From assembly GCA_947494825.1 (NCBI GenBank), contig CANLWN010000001.1:434001-498000 (forward strand): a stretch of 64,000 nucleotides of DNA, in the 5' to 3' direction. The notes beneath the pieces are model-generated. The model saw nothing but the letters and a program-made list of their open reading frames with translations, ran no database searches and was not told the origin of the DNA. Position numbers and translations under genes: made by a program. Shown here piece after piece: positions 35,865 to 45,368 of this stretch (position 1 is the stretch's first letter; every line of letters starts with the position of its first letter). Origin of the DNA: an uncultured Flavobacteriaceae bacterium. Lineage in GTDB: Bacteria > Bacteroidota > Bacteroidia > Flavobacteriales > Flavobacteriaceae.

Positions 35865-36936
35865 GACTCTTCTTTTGATGATTTAATAATGGAAGGGAAA
35901 CTGTAAAATACTCCCCGTCATTATCGATAACAGGCGTTTTACTTGATATAAGCTGATATCGTTTTTCAATATTCTTCAATCCGATTTTTGTGGATGGTGT
36001 TTGGGTCGATTTTGCTTGAATTTTGTTGCCCACCACCAAGGTATCGTCTTTAATGGCCACAGTGATAAACAAAGGTTTGGCTTTGGAAACGATGTTGTGC
36101 TTTATGGCATTTTCCAGTAAAAGCTGTAAGCTCATAGGTACTATCATTAACAAGAGCTTGTCTTCGGGAATGTTCCAGTTCAGCTTTAAGTTGTCCCCAA
36201 ATCTTTCTGATTGAATATGGATATAGGCTTTGGCAAATGTCAACTCTTTTTCCAAGGAAATTAAATTGGAACTGCCAGACTCGATAATAAAACGGTATAC
36301 ACCAGACAAACTATCTACAAAATCTTTGGCATCTTCCTTGCTGTCCTGGTCAATAATATCGCGCAGGGTGTTGAGGCTGTTGAACAAAAAATGGGGCTGC
36401 GCCTGGTTCCTCAAGGTATCCAACTGGGCTTGTATCATTACCTGTTTTGTCTGCTCCTCTTCCCGTATCGATTTTTTTAACCGTACGTACGAATAAATCA
36501 CCTCATAAATTGCCATGACCATAATGGTGATTATGGTAATCGGAATAAGTTCTTTTAAGCGTGTTATGTGACGCGAGTTATAATCGGACAATAGGTTGAC
36601 AAGCGTACTTGACAACCAACCCACAAAGAGATCCACCAGTAATATGGTACCAAAAATAGCGGGTATAAGGATACCGATACGCTTTTTGTCATCTTTAAAA
36701 TCGGGGTATTTCTTTCTAAGGAAAATTAAGATACTGCGTATAATGGTCCAATCACAAATGGTAAAGAACAGGGCCACGCCCCATCCGATTAATTTTAAAT
36801 CCAAGGTGTTGCGTTCATTGGGATTATTGAAAAGAAAGTTCGTAATAAAACTTAAGACAAGAATGGCAATGATGGAATACCATAGATCATCGAACCCTAA
36901 ATATTGTATACGTTTCTTTTTGTTGAACAGCGGCAT
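35845..36936 (-). CDS. LytS-type sensor histidine kinase
   Basis: About 363 aa from the Met at 36936 (a Met at 36972 is possible but adds an odd hydrophobic lead). Four membrane helices (about residues 20-160), a coiled linker, then PF06580 with QPHFLFNSLNTLRD carrying the acceptor His, LLLENAIKHN (N box) and KIGLKNIEKRYQL. It pairs with the overlapping LytTR regulator. Little periplasmic sequence is present, so it may sense membrane state. Confidence 0.9.
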   Translation of the reverse strand: MPLFNKKKRIQYLGFDDLWYSIIAILVLSFITNFLFNNPNERNTLDLKLIGWGVALFFTICDWTIIRSILIFLRKKYPDFKDDKKRIGILIPAIFGTILLVDLFVGWLSSTLVNLLSDYNSRHITRLKELIPITIITIMVMAIYEVIYSYVRLKKSIREEEQTKQVMIQAQLDTLRNQAQPHFLFNSLNTLRDIIDQDSKEDAKDFVDSLSGVYRFIIESGSSNLISLEKELTFAKAYIHIQSERFGDNLKLNWNIPEDKLLLMIVPMSLQLLLENAIKHNIVSKAKPLFITVAIKDDTLVVGNKIQAKSTQTPSTKIGLKNIEKRYQLISSKTPVIDNDGEYFTVSLPLLNHQKKSHENTDC

Positions 36937-37079
36937 AAATGTGAATAACGGAATTATTTGGATGGCATGCAAACCAAAAAAAATGAGCTGTTGTCAGCCG
37001 TTCAAATATCTTGGGATCGACAAAAAAATGAAACCATAATACTTTGAAGCGTCGTAATATGTGTCCGAATTGTTATACT

Positions 37080-37222
37080 TGTTGATGTAATACCGTTCCA
37101 CACACTCATTTATCCCCCTTCGCCGAAATGAAATGAAGGAGGATTATAGTACAATTATTAGGAATTCCCGGAATAACGCACTGATGCGATATTTGATATA
37201 ATACAATAATAGTTCAGCTATA
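37080..37222. repeat. Mosaic intergenic repeat
   Basis: GTTCCACACACTC, CGAAATGAAATGAAGGAGG, ATTATAGTACAATTATTAGG, AATTCCCGGAATAACGC, GCGATATTTGATAT and AGTTCAGCTATATC. It nearly repeats 7000-7085 and ends exactly at the HupE gene stop region. Confidence 0.65.
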
Positions 37223-37891
37223 TCATAGGTAACCGTACATTTGATAGGCAAACAAACCTATCCCTGCCAATACCAGGTACCAATTCACAGCTTTGTAAAA
37301 AGCTGGGAACTGCTTGTGTTTTCTTGAAAGTGTAATGATAAAAACAATGGGAACCAATGCCAACACCTGGCCAACTTCCACCCCTAGATTAAAGCACAGG
37401 ATTTTTGCCAAAACTTGCTCCTTGCCCATATCGAAGGACTGCAATCGTGTGGAAAGTCCAAAGCCGTGAACCAATCCGAAAAGACCCACCATGAGCAGCA
37501 AATGGGGCGATTTTACCTTGAACTTTTCAAATCCGCCCAAATTCTCAAATCCCTTGTACAAAACACTTAAGGCGATCACCGCATCCACCAAATGTTCATC
37601 CGCAGTAATCCCGGCATAGGTGGCGCCTATCAGGGTTATACAGTGTCCTATGGTAAATACGGTGATAAACTTTAGGATGTCGATAAAGCTGTTCAGGTAG
37701 AATATAACACCCGTCAGAAAAAGCAGGTGGTCATAGCCCGTGAGCATGTGTGTTGCGCCTACCTGAACATAGGCCCACAAACCCCCGTTACGCAATAGCT
37801 CCTGATCGGCACTGGTGACATCATGGGCCAACCCTAAAAGTGGAACGAACAACAACAAAAGCGGCAATGCCCGTCTTAAACTTGAACCCAT
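37223..37891 (-). CDS. HupE/UreJ-family membrane protein
   Basis: 222 aa: signal-like first helix (LLGLAHDVTS) then six membrane helices with HMLTGYDHLLFL, FTIGHCITL and LFGLVHGFGLS, the conserved His-rich helices of the HupE/UreJ (PF13795) family. Family members are proposed nickel/cobalt permeases or are of unknown transport role. It follows the DUF4198-like gene by 2 bp, and this pairing with a His-rich exported protein supports a metal-related role. Confidence 0.85.
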   Translation of the reverse strand: MGSSLRRALPLLLLFVPLLGLAHDVTSADQELLRNGGLWAYVQVGATHMLTGYDHLLFLTGVIFYLNSFIDILKFITVFTIGHCITLIGATYAGITADEHLVDAVIALSVLYKGFENLGGFEKFKVKSPHLLLMVGLFGLVHGFGLSTRLQSFDMGKEQVLAKILCFNLGVEVGQVLALVPIVFIITLSRKHKQFPAFYKAVNWYLVLAGIGLFAYQMYGYL

Positions 37892-37893
37892 CC

Positions 37894-38862
37894 TTAGTTC
37901 TTTTTTCTAAAGATCAGGAACAACACTCCCATGATCAGTAAACTGCCTACTATAAAGACCCAAGTGGGAATATCATGATCATGCGTATGTGTGTCGGGAC
38001 CATGCTCGTGGCCCACCTCAAAGGTAAGCGTCGCCCATTTAGACCAATGGGTCAATTCATCGCTATCGGTAACTCGGGTCATGTGAATGGTCCGCAGATA
38101 ATAGATACCGTCCTCGGGCAGCTGTACCACGACGACACCTTGGTCATTGGAACGTAATTGTTGGCCGCTGGTATGTGTATGTGTTTTTTCCGATTTGTGG
38201 GAATGCTCACCATCAGCGTGTGCATGATCATGGGCGTGGGAACCTTTTAGATAGCCGGCATAGACCAGTTGGTCGGACAGGGGTTTACCATCCAGCAATA
38301 GCTGTACTTCCAAGGTTTCGCCACTATATTTTTCATACGGATTTGCTTGTGGGACAAACTCAATGGGATAGCCCAATACCGTACTCCAGTCGTCTGTTTT
38401 GGTTTCACCTACCTGATAGATGGCTTTCACGTGTTTTTCATAACGCTCTACCGCATCCTTACCCAATACGCTATCCCTCTTCCGTTGTTCCAGCATATCC
38501 AAAACACCATCGTGTTCCAGATAGCTGTTAAAATTTTCAGCGGTGAGTGCTATGTTTCTTGCTTTGGTCGAGACGCCTGCCACATACGTTCCCGCTTCGC
38601 CCGTGGTAAAAGTCAATTGCGTAATGGTGCTGTCCTGGTCTTTCCATTGTTCCGGATCGATGGCCCTTCTTTGGCCCTGGGCGATTACCGAAGCGTCCAG
38701 TATGCGATCCCGGGCGATGAGATTTTCGCTCTTTTCAAAAGTCCCATTGTATAGGCTTAAGCTTGCCTCTTGATCGGGCTGCAGGAAATAGCTTTCCATT
38801 TTTATATACAGGTCGTGACTGCACAGTAAAACAAAGAGTAATAGGAGAAAGAGTTTACGCAT
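37894..38862 (-). CDS. Exported DUF4198-like protein with His-rich segments and C-terminal helix
   Basis: About 322 aa from the Met at 38862. The frame is open to 38946 but the later Met gives a standard signal peptide (LFVLLCSHDLYIKM). Middle: DUF4198-like beta domain (YFLQPDQEASLSLYNGTF start, VLGYPIEFVPQANPYEKY). There are two His-rich runs (HAHDHAHADGEHSH and HGPDTHTHDHD), likely metal binding, and one C-terminal membrane helix ending in RKKN. It is translationally close (2 bp) to the HupE-like gene. It probably presents or senses a metal in the periplasm. The exact metal is unknown. Confidence 0.8.
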   Translation of the reverse strand: MRKLFLLLLFVLLCSHDLYIKMESYFLQPDQEASLSLYNGTFEKSENLIARDRILDASVIAQGQRRAIDPEQWKDQDSTITQLTFTTGEAGTYVAGVSTKARNIALTAENFNSYLEHDGVLDMLEQRKRDSVLGKDAVERYEKHVKAIYQVGETKTDDWSTVLGYPIEFVPQANPYEKYSGETLEVQLLLDGKPLSDQLVYAGYLKGSHAHDHAHADGEHSHKSEKTHTHTSGQQLRSNDQGVVVVQLPEDGIYYLRTIHMTRVTDSDELTHWSKWATLTFEVGHEHGPDTHTHDHDIPTWVFIVGSLLIMGVLFLIFRKKN

Positions 38863-39137
38863 ATATAGAAAATTTGATATCAAATATACGAGCAAAAAAA
38901 GGTAGTGATTGTTGTATTTAATATAAAATTTGAGTTCGAAGGTCACACCAAAACTAAGTTTTCCGAATAAAGGTCATTTCTGATTCTTTGGTGTCCTATA
39001 AAATGGCTGTTTTATGGGATCGTTATGTCTGTTTAAGGGTGAATAGTGGTAATTCACACTTTTAACGGACATTATTGTTCATTATTTATCTGCGTAGTAA
39101 TTTGGTAAAACCGGAATGCCCGTTCATATTCGTAAGC

Positions 39138-39180
39138 CTGCCTGCCCTCCGAAGGCGGGTAAACCGACAGGCAGGTAACA
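39138..39180. repeat. GC-rich palindrome
   Basis: GCCTGCCTGCCC followed by GGCGGG and then ACAGGCAGGTAAC, a degraded member of the CCTGCCTGCC/GGCAGGCAGG family. Confidence 0.6.
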
Positions 39181-39261
39181 TCAGCATACCTGTCAGCCTG
39201 TACAGGGGCTTACGACAGCGAGGAGAACAAGCAATTACTTATAGTCATTGCTAGGCAAAGT

Positions 39262-40197
39262 TTATTTCAGGTATTGCAACATCCACTCTGAAGCGCTATT
39301 GGTCCATTCATCAGGTAGTTTATGACCACTATCGAACCATTTAATTTTCTTGTTTTTGCTCTGCAACAGCTCATAAAGTCGTTGGCCATCATTTTTTGTA
39401 TAGTTCCTGTTATCACTTTCCCCCATCAGCATAAGAAATGATGATCGACTGACAAATGGCGCAAAATTATACACGGCAAGGGCCGAAAAGGGTTGCTTTA
39501 ATACAGGAGTAACACTTGCTACAGATGCATTTAACCTGGGGTCGACGGCACTTAAGTTAAACACCATCATGCCTCCCATACTATACCCTATTGCCCCGAA
39601 ACGTGTGGAATCTATTTCTTCACGTGTTGCTAGATAATCCATGGCCCTGCGATATTCAATTACTGTTTGGACGATCATGTCCCTGGCGCGCATGATCCAA
39701 CCTTTTTGAAAAATAAAAACATCAGCAGATTCGAAATCATTATTTAGCATTCGTTCACCATGATATTCAGCATCCAAGCTTAAAACTGCAAATCCAGAAT
39801 CTAGTAACTGTTTGCTCAACAGTCCACCTGAAGTAAAACTATTTTCTTTCCACCAGCTTTCTTTGGAATCACCAACTCCATGTAATAATAAAACACATTG
39901 ATAAGGACCATTCCCCTCTTTTGGAATGGCCAAATAACCGGGTACACGACTATTTCCCGGTCCTTGAAAAACTATTTTTTCCCGGGTATAGTTTGTTTCC
40001 TCATCTTTATCAACGATCCTTGCTTCCAATGGAATGCTTTTATCATAATCAAAGAACTGAGTCATAACTTTAAACGCTTCCGATTTAATAGGATTTATAA
40101 CAAGGGAATCGCTCTCTTGGGCCGCTATCAAAGGCGGAAAGAAGAATATGGAAATATTTAAAAGGAAAATGACGGTATGGAATGCTTTGGAATTCAT
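39262..40197 (-). CDS. Exported alpha/beta hydrolase (dienelactone-hydrolase-like)
   Basis: 311 aa with signal peptide (FFPPLIAAQ). Alpha/beta hydrolase core: CVLLLHGVGDSKESWW oxyanion strand, IGYSMGGMM nucleophile elbow, MGESDNRNYT acid region, and the late SGHKLP catalytic His. Related to exported esterases of the dienelactone hydrolase/acetyl-xylan-esterase kind. R3 copy 2 is directly upstream. Substrate unknown. Confidence 0.85.
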   Translation of the reverse strand: MNSKAFHTVIFLLNISIFFFPPLIAAQESDSLVINPIKSEAFKVMTQFFDYDKSIPLEARIVDKDEETNYTREKIVFQGPGNSRVPGYLAIPKEGNGPYQCVLLLHGVGDSKESWWKENSFTSGGLLSKQLLDSGFAVLSLDAEYHGERMLNNDFESADVFIFQKGWIMRARDMIVQTVIEYRRAMDYLATREEIDSTRFGAIGYSMGGMMVFNLSAVDPRLNASVASVTPVLKQPFSALAVYNFAPFVSRSSFLMLMGESDNRNYTKNDGQRLYELLQSKNKKIKWFDSGHKLPDEWTNSASEWMLQYLK

Positions 40198-40224
40198 AAT
40201 AACTTAGTTTTTAATTTTGCCCAC

Positions 40225-40565
40225 CATCGGATATCGATCATGAATAATCCATACTTTTTTATATGTTTTAATTTGAGCTATATGGATTTAGGCAATGGTG
40301 TACTACGAACTATGGGGGAAAAGCAGCATATAGGAAGGGAAATCTTTGGAGTAACTAAATATATGAAATTTTGGTAAGAAATAATTTACGATTTTTCGTA
40401 AAGCATTATAATTAATAGTGGTATAGCCATTCCACACACTCCCCTCCTACGCTATCCGCATGTCGATGAAGCTTTAGCGGAGGCACAAGCTTCGGCGGAC
40501 GTGTCATAGACTTGGTAAAAGTGGGGCAAATGAAGTAAAACGAAGGAGGGTTATAGTACAAAATG
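40225..40565. repeat. R3 copy 2 plus mosaic repeat
   Basis: 40225-40440 repeats the 6613-6830 block (TTTTATATGTTTTAATTTGA, GGCAATGGTGTACTA, AATAATTTACG). It continues through CATTCCACACACTCCCC, GCTATCCGCATGTCGATG, GGAGGCACAAGCTTC and GGACGTGTCATAGAC into GGAGGGTTATAGTAC. No gene in 40198-40567. Confidence 0.6.
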
Positions 40566-40567
40566 GC

Positions 40568-41497
40568 TTATGGTTTAGGCCTAAGGTTCTCAATAACCTG
40601 TGCATCCACCCAATAGGGTCTTCCTACCCAATACGTACTTCCATCTTCCCTAGCCTTCCACTCTCCCCTCGAAAAAAATAGATATTTTCCATCGTCTGTC
40701 ACCTGTGCGCCACTTTCCTGGAGTTCTGTGTTTATCTTATCTCCCATATTAATTGCGGGTAGCCAAGAACCCTCTTTTGTTCGAAAACTAATATAGATAT
40801 CAGCTTGACCATATCCGTCCTCCCTGACAACATCCCATATCAAATAGGATTCATCCGGAGCAATATTGGGGTGGGCAATCCATGTTCCCGTGTTGATCTC
40901 CTTGCCCATTTTTTGACGAGGTTCATATTTACCGTTTATAAGGCGTGAATAACTGATCGCTCCAATGGTATCAGGTCTTTCAAATTGATCAAAGAAAAAA
41001 GTTCCCTTGTCCGAAACCGATATCCCCATGATATGCATGTCTGTAAAAGGTGGCCCCATACTTTTGAGTTCTGACCAACCCGTGTCCGTTCGTTCCCTAT
41101 ATTCATTTCCACGGTATATGATAGTACCGTCCCTTGAGAATTTTGGGTATGCTATATCGGTCTTGGATTCCTTACCCCAACGATTATTTTCATATCGAAT
41201 AACAAAAAATGTGCGTTTTTCATATTTTCCGTTTTTCCTGGAGAAATAGTACTCCTTCATATCCGGTGAAAACGTACCCCCTTCAAAAAGCCCCTCTGGC
41301 GAAACAATGTCGGGAGCAAAAAGTTTAGGAACCAAGCCAGGGGGCTTTTCTCCAAAATAGGGGCTTTCTATAGCTGGAGGATCATTGTCGTTTGCTTTCT
41401 GATTTTTAGTATTGCAGGCATTTAAAAACAGCGTCAATACAAGTGTCAAAATAAGATATGTTTTTCCCATGGGCTGGATGTTCATAATGTTCGCCAT
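40568..41497 (-). CDS. PD40 beta-propeller lipoprotein, paralogue of 19880-20797
   Basis: 309 aa. Lipoprotein signal with LFLNACNTK and then the same linker as its paralogue (DPPAIESPYFGEKPPGLVPK). PD40 blades include GGTFSPDMKEYYFSR, ESGAQVTDDGKYLFFS and the closing YWVDAQVIENLRPKP. The start overlaps the upstream hydrolase stop by one base (TAATG), so translation is coupled. It is probably anchored beside the hydrolase. Confidence 0.87.
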   Translation of the reverse strand: MANIMNIQPMGKTYLILTLVLTLFLNACNTKNQKANDNDPPAIESPYFGEKPPGLVPKLFAPDIVSPEGLFEGGTFSPDMKEYYFSRKNGKYEKRTFFVIRYENNRWGKESKTDIAYPKFSRDGTIIYRGNEYRERTDTGWSELKSMGPPFTDMHIMGISVSDKGTFFFDQFERPDTIGAISYSRLINGKYEPRQKMGKEINTGTWIAHPNIAPDESYLIWDVVREDGYGQADIYISFRTKEGSWLPAINMGDKINTELQESGAQVTDDGKYLFFSRGEWKAREDGSTYWVGRPYWVDAQVIENLRPKP

Positions 41498-42690
41498 TAC
41501 CTGATAAAAGCCGGCAAGATCCGCTCTGCCGTTATCTGCAGGGTACTGTTATCATTATCATGGGCAGTGACCACGACCATCAGATCAAGCTCCTCGATCA
41601 GAATAATATACTGGCCGCCACCGCCCTGGGCAGATGCGGCGAAATAGCTTTTATTTCCAACTTTCAAATTGGCGCTCCACCAGTAATACCCGTACCCCTG
41701 CTTAGAGACATCTTTGCCGCCGCCGTAGACGTCATCATCGCCGGTATAGAGGATGCTACTGGTTGTTTTGGTGATAAAGGCTTCCGGAACCAGTTGGTCG
41801 CCCTTCCATTTGCCTTTGTTTGCGACCAAGGTGCCCCACTTGACCATGGAACGCGATGTCATGCTCGATCCCCATCCCGCAGTTGGTTGGCCGCTAAGCT
41901 CGGTCCGCCAGCCATAATTCGTGATGCCCATTTTGTCCAGGAGTTCTTTTTTGATAAAGTCTTTGGCAGCACCCGGTACAACGGCCTCAAGGACCTGCAT
42001 CACAAAAATGGGATCGTTTTGATATAAAAAACTCTGGGATGCTGAGGTAATGGGCGCAGTATGCTCCAGGTAGGCCTGGACTTGCCCCTGGCCCTTTAAC
42101 GTAGCGGGGTCTTTTTCGAATTCTTCTTCCTGTTCTTTGCTGATCCGAATACCGGAACGCATGGTCATCGCCTGGTGCAGCGTGATCTTTTCTACACCCT
42201 CGACAAATTTTGTAGGGTCCAACTCTTTGAGAAAACTGACCAACGGCTTGTCCAGATCGGCCATGGATAGATACCCCAACTGGATGGCACGGCCCAGCGC
42301 CAGGCCGGTATAGGCTTTGGTCGCCGATGCTTGCGGGTGCGGCAGATCCATGCGACCACGTGCATAATAGGACTCAAAGAGGAGCTTGCCCTGGTGGGCA
42401 ATAAGAAAGCTATCGAACTTACCATGTTTACCGTCGGCGATCTCCTGCGCCAGTTTAAGAACCATCGCTTTATTGCCACCATCCATGCCCAATTCGCCCA
42501 CGGGGATACCGTCTTTTCCATCCCTTGGCGCCGTATCGATAAAGGCTTTTTTGAGATAAGGAATATCCCTGAACGGGAGCGTGGTTTCGGCGGCCATGGC
42601 CTCCGGTGCAGGACTGTCACTTTGTTGGGCAAAGCCACCCACGGTTAGTATAAGGAGCATTAAAAGGAGTCCTCCTGTTTTGTTTTTCAT
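41497..42690 (-). CDS. Exported beta-lactamase-like serine hydrolase
   Basis: 397 aa with signal peptide (VGGFAQQ). Class-C beta-lactamase/PBP4-like fold: active-site Ser-x-x-Lys in ASATKAYTG, YQNDPIFVMQVLE in the place of the Tyr motif, and GGGGQYIILIEE near the end. It matches the second half of the fusion at 17720-19717 along its whole length, but lacks the esterase half. It is divergent from a LytS/LytTR pair across 185 bp. Confidence 0.87.
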   Translation of the reverse strand: MKNKTGGLLLMLLILTVGGFAQQSDSPAPEAMAAETTLPFRDIPYLKKAFIDTAPRDGKDGIPVGELGMDGGNKAMVLKLAQEIADGKHGKFDSFLIAHQGKLLFESYYARGRMDLPHPQASATKAYTGLALGRAIQLGYLSMADLDKPLVSFLKELDPTKFVEGVEKITLHQAMTMRSGIRISKEQEEEFEKDPATLKGQGQVQAYLEHTAPITSASQSFLYQNDPIFVMQVLEAVVPGAAKDFIKKELLDKMGITNYGWRTELSGQPTAGWGSSMTSRSMVKWGTLVANKGKWKGDQLVPEAFITKTTSSILYTGDDDVYGGGKDVSKQGYGYYWWSANLKVGNKSYFAASAQGGGGQYIILIEELDLMVVVTAHDNDNSTLQITAERILPAFIR

Positions 42691-42875
42691 TGTTCTTAAG
42701 TTTTAAATGGACAAAAAAGGCATCTGGATCAGATGGATCTGTTCGTTTTGTTTTACAAACTTGCTTCTTGATTTCCAGCTATCCAATCTAAATTGTTCCA
42801 ACTGCTCTATATCCTAATGAACTGCTCCAAGAAGCCATCCATAATGGTTATCTTACACCGGTAATACCGCTAAAA

Positions 42876-44540
42876 ATGAGCTTGAGATCCTTGCCCCTAT
42901 TCCTTTTGCTACTTGTGGCATCTTGTTCCCAAAGCCCTGTTTTCGAGCAATATGAGACCGTATCCCGGATCGGGGACCAGCAGGAATGGGGGGCCAAAGA
43001 CCTGGATGATCAGGACTGGGAAAAAGGAAAACCCATTGTAACAGGTGGGCAGATTTACTGGTTCCGGACGCCAATTGCTATTTTGAAGACCCCCGGATCT
43101 TTACGTCCCTATGGAATACAGTTGGATGTTTATGGGGAGTATGAGGTTTTTTGGGATGGGGTGTTGATCGGGAAAAATGGGAATCCAGGTCAGGAAGCAG
43201 TGCTACCGCCCGAAGGTAAAATGTGGGCCACCTTTAGTATTCCCACCCACCTGACGGAAGCGGGCGAACATGTTTTGGCCATACGCTCAAGTCTTTATCA
43301 TTTCCCGGACCATTCCGGAATATGGGGATTGGAGATGGACCACTACGACGATCTATTGAACGACCGACTCATCGAATCTTCCTATATGCACCTCTTTGCA
43401 GGGGCCTTTCTTATCGCCTCTTTCTATTTTCTATTGCTCTTTCTAAGTGACAAAAAGGAGTATGCAACATTGGTTTTCAGTATTAGCTGTTTTCTCTTTT
43501 TTATCCTGATATTGGCAGAGTTCAGTAAAGCCTATATGCCCATCCATTACAGTATGCATATTGTACGCTTACAGCTCATAGGCAGTCTGATGTTCGGTAT
43601 TTCTTTTTTGATCCCGTTCTATTTTTCCATGCAGTTTCCCTTCCCCAAACGAAAATTGCTGCTGACCCTTTACGCAGGGGTGCTATTGTTCTTTTTCCTA
43701 TCGAGATATGTCTTTGAACTGACGGCCAATAATATGGTCTTGAGCATGTGGATGTTTTCCTTTGGGATCGTGGTGTTCGGGGCCTATAAAAAGAGGAAAG
43801 GTGCCCGTCTGGTACTGTTGACACTCCTGCTGTCCGTGCCCATAGGTTTTGTCACTCCCTTTAACAAAAGCCTGTTCGCAGGTTTCAGCCTTATCCTTCT
43901 CGGTATGTTCTATTTGCTTTCGCTCCGGATCAAGGAACAACGGTTGGCCTATGAAACTTCTCTGGTCCAATCCACGCGCCTGCGGCTGGAATTGCTAAAA
44001 AAGAACATTCAGCCCCATTTTCTAATGAACACCCTGACCTCATTGATAGATTGGGTAGAAGAAGCACCTAAGAAGGGGGTTCTGTTCATAGAAGCCTTGG
44101 CCAAGGAATTTGACCTCTTTAATCAGATAGAGAACAAAACACTGATTCCCATCGCCCAGGAAATAGCGCTTTGCCGTACGCATCTTGAAATTATGGAATA
44201 CCGGAAGGAAATCAATTATTCCCTGCAAGAAGAAGGTATAGATCTTAAAGAAAAAATACCGCCCGGAATTTTTCACACCTTATTGGAAAACGGCATTACG
44301 CACAGTTTGCCCCTGGAAGATAACAGTGTCAAGTTTACACTTAATTTTGAAGCGAACAGTGATTACAAGTGTTATACCTTTTTAACGTTTGCGGCAGGTT
44401 TGGGAAAAGAAACGAAAAAAGAAGGTACAGGTTTAAAATACATAAAAGCCCGGTTAACGGAGAGTTATCACGGGCAATGGGATTTTACCTCGGAACCGGC
44501 AGATCACGGTTGGAAAAATACCATAAAAATATATTCATAG
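42876..44540 (+). CDS. Lipoprotein-like 7TM sensor histidine kinase (LytS type)
   Basis: 554 aa. N-terminal lipoprotein-type signal (LLLVASCSQ), an extracytoplasmic jelly-roll domain of the 7TMR-DISMED2/galactose-binding type (about residues 35-165, IQLDVYGEYEVFWDGVLIGK), seven membrane helices (about 170-365), then PF06580 with NIQPHFLMNTLTSLID (acceptor His) and HTLLENGITHS. Unlike the other two kinases it has a real extracytoplasmic sensor. Near it are the divergent hydrolase and PD40 genes. The regulator gene starts 3 bp after its stop. Confidence 0.88.
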   Translation: MSLRSLPLFLLLLVASCSQSPVFEQYETVSRIGDQQEWGAKDLDDQDWEKGKPIVTGGQIYWFRTPIAILKTPGSLRPYGIQLDVYGEYEVFWDGVLIGKNGNPGQEAVLPPEGKMWATFSIPTHLTEAGEHVLAIRSSLYHFPDHSGIWGLEMDHYDDLLNDRLIESSYMHLFAGAFLIASFYFLLLFLSDKKEYATLVFSISCFLFFILILAEFSKAYMPIHYSMHIVRLQLIGSLMFGISFLIPFYFSMQFPFPKRKLLLTLYAGVLLFFFLSRYVFELTANNMVLSMWMFSFGIVVFGAYKKRKGARLVLLTLLLSVPIGFVTPFNKSLFAGFSLILLGMFYLLSLRIKEQRLAYETSLVQSTRLRLELLKKNIQPHFLMNTLTSLIDWVEEAPKKGVLFIEALAKEFDLFNQIENKTLIPIAQEIALCRTHLEIMEYRKEINYSLQEEGIDLKEKIPPGIFHTLLENGITHSLPLEDNSVKFTLNFEANSDYKCYTFLTFAAGLGKETKKEGTGLKYIKARLTESYHGQWDFTSEPADHGWKNTIKIYS

Positions 44541-44543
44541 GAG

Positions 44544-45242
44544 ATGCACATTTTAATTGTTGAAGATGAATCACGGATTGCCAAAAGAATAGAACGCATG
44601 ACCCGTGCTATTTTTGGTGATGCCCTACAATCGTTACAACATATAAACACCCTCCACGGGGCAGTGCGGTTTATTGAAAATAACCCCTTGGATCTTGTCC
44701 TCTTGGATTTGAACCTTAACGGTGAGAGTGGGTTTGATCTTCTTGCCACCGCGGTTTCCGGATCGTTCCATACGGTAATTATTTCTGCCTACAAAGATCA
44801 GGCAATTACGGCTTATGAATATGGCGTTTTGGATTTTGTGCCCAAACCTTTTAACAGGGACCGCTTGGAGCAAGCCTTGAACAAGACCCTTGTTAAAGGG
44901 AAAACAGCTGCCCATGATATTAAGTTTTTAGCGGTCAAAAAAAGACACCGGATACAGCTCATACCCCTTGAAGAGGTACTTTATATAAAAGGGGCCGGGG
45001 CCTATACCGAACTCTTTCTGGCAGATGGGAAAAAGGAACTGCACAATAAATCGCTCGAAAAACTGGAACAGTTGTTATCGCCTTCTTTTGAACGGATCCA
45101 CAAATCGTACCTAATGAAGATGTCCGAGCTAAGGGAGATTCGTGTAGAAACGGGAAGCAAATATATGGCCGTGCTAAAAAATGGGGAACGTATCCCTATC
45201 GGAAGAACCAAGTACAAGGACATCAAGGCGAAGTGGCTTTAA
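44544..45242 (+). CDS. LytTR-family response regulator
   Basis: 232 aa: receiver (VEDESRIAKRI, LVLLDLNLNGESG with the phospho-Asp near residue 54, PKPFNRDRL) and LytTR domain (VLYIKGAGAYTELFL, RIHKSYLMKMSEL). Gap of 3 bp after the kinase. Followed 21 bp later by a remnant of a third PD40 gene. Confidence 0.92.
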   Translation: MHILIVEDESRIAKRIERMTRAIFGDALQSLQHINTLHGAVRFIENNPLDLVLLDLNLNGESGFDLLATAVSGSFHTVIISAYKDQAITAYEYGVLDFVPKPFNRDRLEQALNKTLVKGKTAAHDIKFLAVKKRHRIQLIPLEEVLYIKGAGAYTELFLADGKKELHNKSLEKLEQLLSPSFERIHKSYLMKMSELREIRVETGSKYMAVLKNGERIPIGRTKYKDIKAKWL

Positions 45243-45263
45243 AATAGGTCGGGGTTTTATATA

Positions 45264-45341
45264 TTATTGATTGGGCTTGAGGTTCCCAATGACCTGGGCA
45301 TCTACCCAATAAATGTTGGATAACCCACCTTCTTCTATTTT
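45264..45341 (-). pseudogene. 3' remnant of a third PD40 lipoprotein gene
   Basis: Reading the minus strand gives GGLSNIYWVDAQVIGNLKPNQ with a TAA at 45264-45266. This matches the final residues of the two PD40 genes (LSNLYWVSAEIIEKLRP and YWVDAQVIENLRPKP). Nothing upstream continues the match. A once-present PD40 copy was replaced here by the cassette-like gene at 45369. Confidence 0.75.
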
Positions 45342-45368
45342 TTATATACATTACTAGCAGTTGACTTT

